From Candidatus Babelota bacterium (GTDB taxonomy: Bacteria > Babelota > Babeliae > Babelales > Babelaceae): DNA of 7,470 nucleotides. Location of the stretch: assembly GCA_003484685.1 (NCBI GenBank), contig DNBB01000029.1, forward strand, positions 4,439 through 11,908, written 5' to 3'. The translations under genes and the position numbers were made by a program. The first letter of the stretch is position 1. Every line of letters begins with the position of its first letter. Of the stretch, positions 1-4,952 are shown one piece after another. The notes below the pieces were generated by a model. The model was not told the DNA's origin. It searched no databases and saw only the letters and a list, made by a program, of their open reading frames with translations.

Positions 1-23
1 TTCGACCGCTCAGCCATCTCTCC
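1..23 (-). tRNA. tRNA-Ser, 5' end only (cut by window edge)
   Basis: Read on the minus strand, this begins GGAGAGATGGCTGAG, identical over the acceptor 5' strand and the first D-arm bases to the complete tRNA-Ser at 2700-2789, then differs in the D loop. Only the acceptor 5' strand and D-arm start lie in the window, so the anticodon is not visible. A class II tRNA (Ser, less likely Leu) is expected from the GGCTGAG start. It is divergent from the FKBP gene and has its own promoter at 40-67. Confidence 0.8.
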
Positions 24-39
24 AGACATATCGTTTCTG

Positions 40-67
40 AAGATATCGTTTTTGTGAAAAAAGACAA
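40..67 (-). promoter_or_regulatory. promoter of the edge tRNA-Ser
   Basis: On the minus strand TTGTCT (67-62) is followed after 16 bases by TATCTT (45-40). The predicted start would be near 33, about ten bases before the tRNA 5' end. The complete tRNA-Ser has the same TATCTT -10 box (2844-2839), which supports both calls. Confidence 0.5.
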
Positions 68-115
68 TAAGCTTGCGGTTTGAAATTTGGACGCTTCGTC
101 ATGTTTAGGCTCCTG

Positions 116-124
116 TGGTACAAT
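116..124 (+). promoter_or_regulatory. extended -10 promoter of the FKBP gene
   Basis: TGGTACAAT is an extended -10 element (TGn plus TACAAT). No convincing -35 box lies 16-18 bases upstream, which is typical of extended -10 promoters. Transcription would start near 131, leaving a short leader before the ribosome site at 143-147. This argues against translation starting at the upstream in-frame GTG at 115. Confidence 0.5.
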
Positions 125-153
125 TAAGGAAGGTTTATAAAAGGGAGTATGTC

Positions 154-621
154 ATGAAGATCGTGCGTTGTTTGATGTATGTATGTTCACTAAGTTTATT
201 GTTCGTAGCTCCTGCGTGTTCTCGAGCTGAGAAAATAGTTACAAGAAAGGATACGATGGCAGAAATAGTTTCATTAGAAAATGGGTTGCGATACCAAATT
301 ATAACAGCCGCGTCTGAGTCGGCGCAGGCTCCTGTTAAGGGCAAGGTTGTCCGAGTACATTACACCGGCTGGCTTAATGATGGCAAAGATGGTCTTGGTA
401 ATAAGTTTGATAGCAGCGTTGATCGTGGACAGCCATTTGAGTTTCCGCTTGGTGTAGGATATGTCATCAAGGGCTGGGATCTTGGTGTTGCGGATATGAA
501 GGTTGGCGAAAAGCGTCGTTTGTTCATACCATCAGCCCTTGGTTATGGCTCACGTGGTGCGGGCGCCGTCATCCCGCCAAATGCAGATTTAATATTTGAT
601 GTCGAATTGTTGGCTGCATAA
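154..621 (+). CDS. exported FKBP-type peptidyl-prolyl cis-trans isomerase
   Basis: This 155-residue protein catalyses cis-trans isomerisation of Xaa-Pro bonds and probably assists folding outside the cytoplasm. Residues 1-25 form a signal peptide (Lys, then a hydrophobic core to LLFVAPACSRA); cleavage after SRA or APA is plausible. Cys22 follows APA, a poor lipobox, so a lipoprotein is possible but unsupported. The FKBP domain spans about 60-155, with VHYTGWL (Tyr70), KFDSS (Asp86), the pocket stretch GYVIKGWD (Trp108), ALGYGSRGAG (Tyr131), IPPNADLIFDVELL and the usual full length. The ATG at 154 has GGGAG six bases upstream and lies just below the extended -10 box; an in-frame GTG at 115 overlaps that box and was rejected. 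A second ATG at 256 also has a ribosome-site-like AAAGGA. The gene stands alone and ends in a strong hairpin. Family assignment is secure; the client proteins are unknown. Confidence 0.95.
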   Translation: MKIVRCLMYVCSLSLLFVAPACSRAEKIVTRKDTMAEIVSLENGLRYQIITAASESAQAPVKGKVVRVHYTGWLNDGKDGLGNKFDSSVDRGQPFEFPLGVGYVIKGWDLGVADMKVGEKRRLFIPSALGYGSRGAGAVIPPNADLIFDVELLAA

Positions 622-625
622 TTGA

Positions 626-660
626 TTAGGCCTCGGGAATTCCCGAGGCCTAACTTGTTT
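626..660 (+). terminator. Rho-independent terminator after the FKBP gene
   Basis: Positions 626-653 are a perfect 28-base palindrome: a 12-bp stem (TTAGGCCTCGGG with its complement) around an AATT loop, followed by CTTGTTTT. It starts four bases after the FKBP stop. It sits between convergent genes, but the T-rich tail is only on the plus-strand side, so it mainly serves the FKBP gene and may block minus-strand read-through only weakly. Confidence 0.85.
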
Positions 661-681
661 TGGCTAGGAGAAGTGTAGGGT

Positions 682-1287
682 TTACTTTTGGCTTTTCTCG
701 TCTTTTTCTACAAATTCTTGGATAAAGCTTAACAATGTTTTGGGTTTATACTCTTCCTTGAGATATCCATATTGTGCTAAAGCTTTATTGATGTTTTTTA
801 TTCGTTCTTTTGTACTTGGATATCTGGGGTCAACCTCATAGCCCTTTACGTTTGCATTTTCTTCTTCTTTTTTCATTAATTCAATAAAAGACTTACAAAA
901 CTTTGTCCTTGTTGTAAAAGAAGCGGCAAAGCAGTCCGCATAAAGCTCTTCTTCTTTCCAGGACATGTTTCCTTGCTGTTGTGAGTGGCCGAGTTCGTGT
1001 AATACCTGAAATTCAAGAGCTGCTAGGTTTTGAACGGCTTTCTCAAGTGGTACGCAGACGATGTCAAATTTTGTGTTGTAAACAAAGTTTTTGCTCTGAG
1101 GGGAGACGAGGAAGCGTGGGCCGTTGAAGCCGCTGGGCATGTTATTTTTGACGAATTCTGCAATAGCCTTTTCTAAGATCACGGTTTGCTTTTCTTTTGG
1201 AAAGTTTTCTAGACTCGCTGAGCCGCCGCTGAGCTTTTCCGTTCCATATAAAAGGATAAGAATAAGACTTAAATTTTTTAGTTTCAT
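682..1287 (-). CDS. exported HELGH zinc metallopeptidase (M48-like), small paralog
   Basis: A 201-residue protein with a signal peptide (hydrophobic LSLILILLYG, probable cleavage near GGSA at 21-24) and a gluzincin-type zinc site: HELGH at 97-101 supplies two His ligands and the catalytic Glu. The Glu cluster before YADCFAA (112-118) matches the position of the third ligand in M48-like peptidases (ExxAD). A late YPSTKERI stretch (156-163) resembles the HPxTxxRI end of M48 domains. The catalytic part is compact and has no membrane helices after the signal peptide. It looks paralogous to the product of 3480-4388 (shared LLHELGH/VLHELGH, E..YADCFAA, N-terminal Ala/Glu-rich helix). The start has AAGGG nine bases upstream and a good promoter at 1330-1357. 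It probably acts in the periplasm or outside the cell; the substrate is unknown. Exact subfamily not recognised. Confidence 0.8.
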   Translation of the reverse strand: MKLKNLSLILILLYGTEKLSGGSASLENFPKEKQTVILEKAIAEFVKNNMPSGFNGPRFLVSPQSKNFVYNTKFDIVCVPLEKAVQNLAALEFQVLHELGHSQQQGNMSWKEEELYADCFAASFTTRTKFCKSFIELMKKEEENANVKGYEVDPRYPSTKERIKNINKALAQYGYLKEEYKPKTLLSFIQEFVEKDEKSQK

Positions 1288-1329
1288 AAAATTGTACCCT
1301 TGTTTTGATTTATTTGTTACTTGAAATTA

Positions 1330-1357
1330 ATTATATTTGTTTAATTAAAAAAGTCAA
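1330..1357 (-). promoter_or_regulatory. sigma-70 promoter of the small HELGH peptidase
   Basis: On the minus strand TTGACT (1357-1352) is separated by 16 bases from a perfect TATAAT (1335-1330). Transcription would start near 1323, giving a leader of about 36 bases that contains the AAGGG ribosome site at 1301-1297. This means the peptidase is transcribed independently of the DUF1653 gene upstream. Confidence 0.75.
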
Positions 1358-1424
1358 GTGGTCGGCGTGCTGCAATTGATTTGATTTGTCAGCACTGGCA
1401 TAGGTTTAGAAAAAGAGGGGTGCT

Positions 1425-1778
1425 CTATTTGCCGGATTTTGAATTTTTAAGTCTAGGCGTGTGTGTATGTCCTGCGCCGATGTATTTAAATCGGGGCACT
1501 ATTTTGCCATTGTGTACAACTGTTTCAGTGAACATGGAGAACGGGCGGACCCAGATGCCATAGCCATTGTACAGGGCCTGGTAAACAACAAGCTCTTCGA
1601 GAGTCTCTGAATGGCGTGCGAAGCCGATTACTTGATATAAATTGCCACGAAAGTGCTGGTAAAGGCCTAACTTAACCAATTCTCGTTTTTCTTTGATTAC
1701 TCGAGCATGCAGCGTTGTTGTGTTTTGGTATCCAAGGGTTGCTAAGCTGGCAAGCAGGAAGGCGAGCGCTTTATTCAT
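1425..1778 (-). CDS. DUF1653 protein with an N-terminal signal peptide
   Basis: Residues 37-101 match DUF1653: LGLYQHFRGNLYQVIGFARH, SETLEELVVYQALYN, YGIWVRPFSMF, then VPRFKYIG. Members of this family are usually short cytoplasmic proteins made of little else, and their function is not established. Here the domain follows MNKALAFLLASLATLG, a Lys plus hydrophobic stretch that looks like a signal peptide with possible cleavage after LHA (25), and ends in a basic tail (RLKNSKSGK). The start at 1778 is chosen because it begins the signal-like segment; the ribosome site AAAAGG lies a rather long 14 bases upstream. An in-frame ATG at 1820 would add 14 residues and hide the signal peptide. No clear promoter was found. 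Family call is strong; export and start are inferred. Confidence 0.82.
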   Translation of the reverse strand: MNKALAFLLASLATLGYQNTTTLHARVIKEKRELVKLGLYQHFRGNLYQVIGFARHSETLEELVVYQALYNGYGIWVRPFSMFTETVVHNGKIVPRFKYIGAGHTHTPRLKNSKSGK

Positions 1779-1815
1779 GTTTTTATATGTTACCTTTTTA
1801 GTTTCATAATTGGGG

Positions 1816-1821
1816 TACAAT
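1816..1821 (+). promoter_or_regulatory. possible -10 box upstream of the carbonic anhydrase gene
   Basis: GGGGTACAAT resembles the FKBP -10 region (GGTACAAT), but there is no TGn extension and no good -35 box, and the leader to the ATG at 1902 would be about 75 bases. A short inverted repeat, AGATTT-GT-AAATCT (1861-1874), lies in that leader. Weak call. Confidence 0.25.
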
Positions 1822-1901
1822 AGAAGAGGGCCTGAATTTAATAGGATATGGGGGCAGGGCAGATTTGTAAATCTTTCTTGAACAAATATAGGGGTGATGA
1901 C

Positions 1902-2525
1902 ATGAAAAAACTAATTCAAGGCATTTTGGAGTTTCGCCATAATTGCAAAGATGAGTATTGTAGTCGATTTGGCGGCCTTGCAGAAAAACATGATCCTGAT
2001 GCGTTATTTGTTGCATGCTGCGATAGCCGCGTGGTTCCTAACGTATTTGCATCTACCGATCCAGGAGACTTGTTTGTATTGCGTAATATTGGCAATAGTA
2101 TTCCACCATATCAGATTTTTGGCGCATCTGATGCATCTGTTACCGCGGCGATAGAATTCGCTTTGCTGGAGCTTAAGGTAAAAGACATTATTGTGTGTGG
2201 TCACTCTGATTGTGGTGCTATGCGCGCGGTGCTCGAACAAAAAAAGCTACATCCAGGCGTTGCTGCATGGCTTTCATGCGCAAAGCCATCATATGAGCGC
2301 TTCCTGGAGGATTGCGGGGATTTTGCACCGGATATAACGCCGCTTAATAGGCTTTCGCAGATATACGTTATGCAGCAGCTCGAACATCTGCAGACGTATC
2401 CAATGGTCTCTGAGTATTTGCAGCAAGGGGTCTTGGCGTTACATGGGTGGTGGTTTGATTTGGCTACTGCAGATGTGTTTCAATATTCTGAAAAAGAGCA
2501 AAAATTTGTATTGATAGAGGCGTAG
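1902..2525 (+). CDS. beta-class carbonic anhydrase
   Basis: A 207-residue cytoplasmic enzyme interconverting CO2 and bicarbonate. The zinc site is complete: Cys40 in ACCDSR, His101 and Cys104 in CGHSDCGAM, with the Asp41-Arg43 dyad. DPGDLFVLRNIGN (53-65) and the C-terminal HGWWFDLATADVF (181-193) are typical of bacterial beta-carbonic anhydrases, and the length is normal. The ATG at 1902 has AGGGG seven bases upstream; a longer reading from ATG 1848 adds 18 residues unlike the family and lacks a ribosome site. The gene stands alone, divergent from the DUF1653 gene. Its usual role is supplying bicarbonate to carboxylases and pH balance; no transporter or carboxysome gene lies nearby, so a specialised role is not indicated. 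A cyanase or acetazolamide-type link cannot be inferred. Confidence 0.95.
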   Translation: MKKLIQGILEFRHNCKDEYCSRFGGLAEKHDPDALFVACCDSRVVPNVFASTDPGDLFVLRNIGNSIPPYQIFGASDASVTAAIEFALLELKVKDIIVCGHSDCGAMRAVLEQKKLHPGVAAWLSCAKPSYERFLEDCGDFAPDITPLNRLSQIYVMQQLEHLQTYPMVSEYLQQGVLALHGWWFDLATADVFQYSEKEQKFVLIEA

Positions 2526-2593
2526 CCTGTTTTAGCCTAAAATGAGTTGTTGTGTGTGCAAAACTTGCTAGTTGTAAGTCGCTTGGGCAAGAG

Positions 2594-2607
2594 AAAAAAG
2601 AAAAAAA
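2594..2607 (-). terminator. U-rich tract directly after tRNA-Arg
   Basis: On the minus strand the encoded CCA of tRNA-Arg is followed at once by seven T, one C and six T. No separate hairpin precedes it, so the GC-rich acceptor/T-arm of the tRNA itself would have to act as the stem. It may instead be a processing or Rho-independent release site. Confidence 0.4.
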
Positions 2608-2684
2608 TGGTGCGCCCAGAAGGAGTCGAACCTTCAACCTTCAGATCCGTAGTCTGACGCTCTGTCCAATTGAGCTATGGGCGC
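2608..2684 (-). tRNA. tRNA-Arg(ACG)
   Basis: The minus strand folds into a 77-base class I tRNA. The acceptor GCGCCCA pairs with TGGGCGC, the anticodon stem TCAGA/TCTGA encloses CTACGGA giving anticodon ACG (inosine at 34 reads CGU, CGC and CGA), and the T loop is TTCGACT. Discriminator A and CCA are encoded. It lies 15 bases downstream of tRNA-Ser on the same strand and is probably co-transcribed with it. Confidence 0.96.
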
Positions 2685-2699
2685 AAATATATAGAGAAA

Positions 2700-2789
2700 T
2701 GGTGGAGAGAGAGGGATTCGAACCCTCGCGCCCCTTTTGGAGGCTCTTGCTTAGCAGGCAAGCGCTTTAGACCACTCAGCCATCTCTCC
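2700..2789 (-). tRNA. tRNA-Ser(GCT)
   Basis: The minus strand gives a 90-base class II tRNA. The acceptor GGAGAGA pairs with TCTCTCC, the anticodon stem encloses a loop with GCT (reads AGC/AGU), the long variable arm is GCCTC-CAAAA-GGGGC, and the T loop is TTCGAAT with CCA encoded. The discriminator base is A (plus-strand T at 2703), where bacterial tRNA-Ser nearly always has G73; see findings. First gene of a Ser-Arg pair. Confidence 0.95.
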
Positions 2790-2838
2790 TAATGAGATTT
2801 TCAAAAAACGCTGCGCTATGTTACGCTACGCAAGGAAT

Positions 2839-2867
2839 AAGATAAAGCTTTTATACGGGGTTGGCAA
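2839..2867 (-). promoter_or_regulatory. promoter of the tRNA-Ser/tRNA-Arg pair
   Basis: On the minus strand TTGCCA (2867-2862) is followed after 17 bases by TATCTT (2844-2839), predicting a start near 2832 and a 43-base leader. It lies within the 5' flank of the divergent yggU-type gene, whose start at 2879 is only 12 bases from the -35 box, so the two may influence each other. Confidence 0.55.
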
Positions 2868-2878
2868 GTCGAATTTGT

Positions 2879-3145
2879 ATGAAATTAGTGATTAAGGTTG
2901 TTCCGCGGGCTTCGCGCCAGGGATTTGCTCCTGATGGAGAGGTTGGCGTTAAGTGTTACGTTCAAGCTCCGCCAGAAGGGGGCAAGGCAAACAAGGAACT
3001 TATTAAGTTGTTGGCTAAAAAGTTGCGTATTCCTCAGTCATCCGTAGTTTTGCTGTATGGCGGAGGCACGCGTGTTAAAATGTTTGAGCTTCCCTTTGAA
3101 ATAGAACAAGCCGAATTAATTGCTTTGTTGCTGAGTGAGGTATAA
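2879..3145 (+). CDS. DUF167 (YggU) family protein
   Basis: An 88-residue cytoplasmic protein with the DUF167 signature: VIKVVPRASRQGF at the start, VKCYVQAPPEGGKANKELIKLLAKKL (Gly-Lys-Ala-Asn at 35-38), then SSVVLLYGGGTRVKMFEL near the end. Length fits the family, which is widespread but without a settled function. ATG 2879 is chosen because family members start close to this beta strand; a TTG at 2861 (adding MASRIC) is possible. Neither has a good ribosome site, though GGGG precedes the TTG directly. It is flanked by tRNA pairs on both sides and has no protein-gene partner. Confidence 0.85.
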   Translation: MKLVIKVVPRASRQGFAPDGEVGVKCYVQAPPEGGKANKELIKLLAKKLRIPQSSVVLLYGGGTRVKMFELPFEIEQAELIALLLSEV

Positions 3146-3199
3146 ATGAATCCGATTAAAACCAGAAATAATTGTTAGAATAGCATTGCGCAATTCTAG

Positions 3200-3227
3200 T
3201 TGACGCTCTGCTAAGGCGTGATACAAT
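3200..3227 (+). promoter_or_regulatory. promoter of the tRNA-Leu/tRNA-Ala pair
   Basis: TTGACG (3200-3205) and TACAAT (3222-3227) are 16 bases apart, and the predicted start lies near 3234, about 29 bases before tRNA-Leu. The same GATACAAT -10 region occurs in the second rRNA promoter. A 10-base palindrome, ATTGCGCAAT, ends five bases before the -35 box but is short enough to be chance. Confidence 0.75.
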
Positions 3228-3262
3228 AAAACGGTTAGGCGTTCGCTTGATATTTGATATAT

Positions 3263-3349
3263 GCCGGGGTGGCGAAATTGGTAGACGCACGGGACTCAAA
3301 ATCCCGCGGTGGTGACACTGTGTCGGTTCGAGTCCGACCCCCGGCACCA
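3263..3349 (+). tRNA. tRNA-Leu(CAA)
   Basis: An 87-base class II tRNA: acceptor GCCGGGG/CCCCGGC, D arm GGCGAAATTGGTAGACGC, anticodon stem CGGGA/TCCCG around CTCAAAA (anticodon CAA, reads UUG), a long variable arm, and T arm GTCGG/CCGAC. A73 and CCA are encoded. It is followed after six bases by tRNA-Ala. Confidence 0.97.
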
Positions 3350-3355
3350 GTCTTT

Positions 3356-3431
3356 GGGGCTGTAGCTCAGTTGGTAGAGCGCGTGGGTCGCATTCACGAG
3401 GCCACCGGTTCGAATCCGGTCAGCTCCACCA
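3356..3431 (+). tRNA. tRNA-Ala(CGC)
   Basis: A 76-base class I tRNA with acceptor GGGGCTG/CAGCTCC that contains the G3-U70 wobble pair, the alanine identity element. The anticodon stem CGTGG/TCACG (last pair G-U) encloses GTCGCAT, giving anticodon CGC (reads GCG). The T arm is ACCGG/CCGGT, with A73 and CCA encoded. Residue 32 is G, less usual than a pyrimidine. No hairpin terminator follows, only scattered T runs. Confidence 0.95.
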
Positions 3432-3479
3432 GTTTTTGTGCATTTTTATACGTAAAATCTATCTGAATTTTTTAAGAAT

Positions 3480-4388
3480 TTATTTATATTTTTTATGTTT
3501 GGTTTTTCGTTTAGCTTGTCGATATTTCTTTTGATAGTTCTCTTTGGCGCGCTGGCGTGGAAGAACTTTTTTTTTAAGAGGATTGAGTTCTTCATGTATG
3601 AATTCTGCTAAAGGTTTATGGCGTGTTTTAGGAGAACTGTCGGAGAATTGATCGCGGATGCTTTGTTTAAAAAATTTGGCGCGTACTTCGTCCCATGGAT
3701 GAATATCTCTATATAGATCAAAGAAGAAGCGCAGTGCTTTGATCTTTTTATACAGTGAGGTGCTGAGGTTGAGCAATTGGGCGCGGTGTTTTTTTAGTTT
3801 CTTTTTACTTCTTAATTCAGCTTCCTTGTAGTTTTTATACTGTTTTTCTAGAACCTCTCTGGTGCTGCAGTTTTTTGCAGCAAAGCAATCGGCATAATGT
3901 TCTTCATGAGTTAGTAAGAGATTACTCATTATTATTGTGTTAAAAATACCCGCAAGGAAAGTGCCCAGTAGGAGTGGTGATGAACCTGTTTTGAGTATAA
4001 GTATTGCGAGTAAGCCATGTGCACATGATAAAAAAACATCGATGGTGGCTGCTGTAAGAGGAAGTAAGTATTGATGTTGTGCGTGGCCGAGTTCATGTAA
4101 AAGGGTGCCTTCCAGATAAGAAAGATCCAGGCATACTTCGGGAGCTATGACAATTAGGTTTTTTGCTCCTTGATAAAATGCTTCACCAGCATTGGAGGCT
4201 TTTTCACTGATAATAATTTTTATTGGAGTGTTGGGAAGGTGTTTCTGGGCAAAGCGTTTCATTGCTTCTTCATATGCGTATTTTTTGTATGAGTAGAAGT
4301 TGGGGCAATGTGATTTTATATTTTTTGCGCCGAATATACCGAATGTGAGGATAAGATAGTTGAAAAGGCACGCTTTTATGCAAGTCAT
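3480..4388 (-). CDS. HELGH zinc metallopeptidase with membrane insertion, large paralog
   Basis: A 302-residue protein starting with a signal or anchor segment (hydrophobic from about 7 to 20). The zinc site HELGH is at 98-102, and the presumed third ligand lies in HEEHYADCFAAK (161-172), the same arrangement as in the protein of 682-1287. Between them lie two strongly hydrophobic stretches, about 112-133 and 136-159, absent from the small paralog. A charged helical region follows (EAELRSKKKLKKHRAQ), then HPWDEVRAKFF (230-240), similar to the M48 HPxxxxR ending, and a very basic tail (KKYRQAKRKTKHKKYK). It lies 19 bases after tspO on the same strand and is probably co-transcribed with it; the ribosome site is weak (CGGA). 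A membrane-bound M48-like peptidase is likely; substrate unknown. Confidence 0.78.
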   Translation of the reverse strand: MTCIKACLFNYLILTFGIFGAKNIKSHCPNFYSYKKYAYEEAMKRFAQKHLPNTPIKIIISEKASNAGEAFYQGAKNLIVIAPEVCLDLSYLEGTLLHELGHAQHQYLLPLTAATIDVFLSCAHGLLAILILKTGSSPLLLGTFLAGIFNTIIMSNLLLTHEEHYADCFAAKNCSTREVLEKQYKNYKEAELRSKKKLKKHRAQLLNLSTSLYKKIKALRFFFDLYRDIHPWDEVRAKFFKQSIRDQFSDSSPKTRHKPLAEFIHEELNPLKKKVLPRQRAKENYQKKYRQAKRKTKHKKYK

Positions 4389-4407
4389 GTATGTTGATTT
4401 TCCGTTG

Positions 4408-4881
4408 TTAAAAATTAAGTATGAAGATGCTTGCGTTTAAAATTCCGGCGAAGCTCACCCATAAAAGGTAGGGCGCAAGAAGAAGTGTAATGTCCTTGTG
4501 GCGCCAAGCAAGGGCTATGCAGGCGATAATGCTTAGCAAGAGAAGTATAAGTGTGATAAGGGCAAGGCCAATGCGTTGATAATAAAAGAATATTGGTGAC
4601 CAAGCGAGGTTAAGTAATAGTTGAACGGCAAAAAGTAAAAGAAGGGCTTGATTACCTTCGCGTCGCTGCCAAATTAAGGCAAGTGCTATTCCCATAAGAA
4701 CGTATAATACGGTCCAGACCGGGCCGAATAAAAAACTGGGTGGAGTAAAGGTTGGTTTTGCGAGTTGCGCGTACCAGGTGAGATTGCGCCCTCGTACGGC
4801 AAGGCCAGAAAGTGAGCCAAGACCAAGACAAATTGCTACGCTAAGGCCGAGGGTCTTGGCTGCGGGAATCGGGTGTTTCAT
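4408..4881 (-). CDS. tspO: TspO/MBR family tryptophan-rich sensory protein
   Basis: A 157-residue membrane protein of the TspO/translocator protein family, which binds porphyrins and related tetrapyrroles and influences stress responses in bacteria. Five hydrophobic segments are visible. Family marks: WYAQLAKPTFTPPSFLFGPVW (37-57), TVLYVLMGIALAL, QLLLNLAWSPIFF (87-99) and PYLLWVSFAGILNASIFILN (137-156). Length is normal. The start at 4881 is preferred over ATG 4899 because GGAG lies eight bases before it; the upstream ATG would overlap that site. It heads a two-gene minus-strand unit with the large HELGH peptidase. No tetrapyrrole gene is nearby to support a specific role. Confidence 0.93.
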   Translation of the reverse strand: MKHPIPAAKTLGLSVAICLGLGSLSGLAVRGRNLTWYAQLAKPTFTPPSFLFGPVWTVLYVLMGIALALIWQRREGNQALLLLFAVQLLLNLAWSPIFFYYQRIGLALITLILLLLSIIACIALAWRHKDITLLLAPYLLWVSFAGILNASIFILNF

Positions 4882-4898
4882 GACAAATTCTCCAAACA

Positions 4899-4904
4899 TA
4901 TAAT
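4899..4904 (+). promoter_or_regulatory. possible -10 box of the HIT gene
   Basis: A perfect TATAAT lies 49 bases before the HIT start, in the short region shared with tspO. The -35 position holds only TTTCAT, 17 bases upstream and within the tspO start region. The call rests on the -10 box alone. Confidence 0.3.
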
Positions 4905-4952
4905 ACTTGTACCGTATCCATTTAATTTATTTTGTGAAGTGATGAGGGTGTT

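Noticed and set aside
115..153. In-frame GTG at 115 as the FKBP start
   Set aside because: It overlaps the extended -10 box at 116-124, has no ribosome site, and would bury the signal peptide; ATG 154 has GGGAG at good spacing.
172..222. Lipobox making the FKBP a lipoprotein
   Set aside because: Cys22 is preceded by V-A-P-A rather than L-[AS]-[GA]; signal peptidase I cleavage is at least as likely, so no lipoprotein call is made.
1291..1296. TACAAT on minus as promoter of the small peptidase
   Set aside because: It would place the transcription start inside the gene; it lies within the leader beside the AAGGG ribosome site, and a much better promoter exists at 1330-1357.
1367..1395. GTGCTG/CAGCAC inverted repeat downstream of the DUF1653 gene as a terminator
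   Set aside because: The stem is 6 bp with a 17-base loop and the T run on minus begins about 14 bases later, so it is not a convincing terminator.
1861..1874. AGATTT-GT-AAATCT inverted repeat before the carbonic anhydrase gene as an operator
   Set aside because: A 6-bp repeat of this kind is expected by chance once or more in a window of this size, and no regulator gene is nearby.
2552..2770. Plus-strand open frame across the tRNA-Arg and tRNA-Ser genes
   Set aside because: It is the antisense of two perfectly folding tRNAs; its translation is the familiar false protein made from reversed tRNA sequence.
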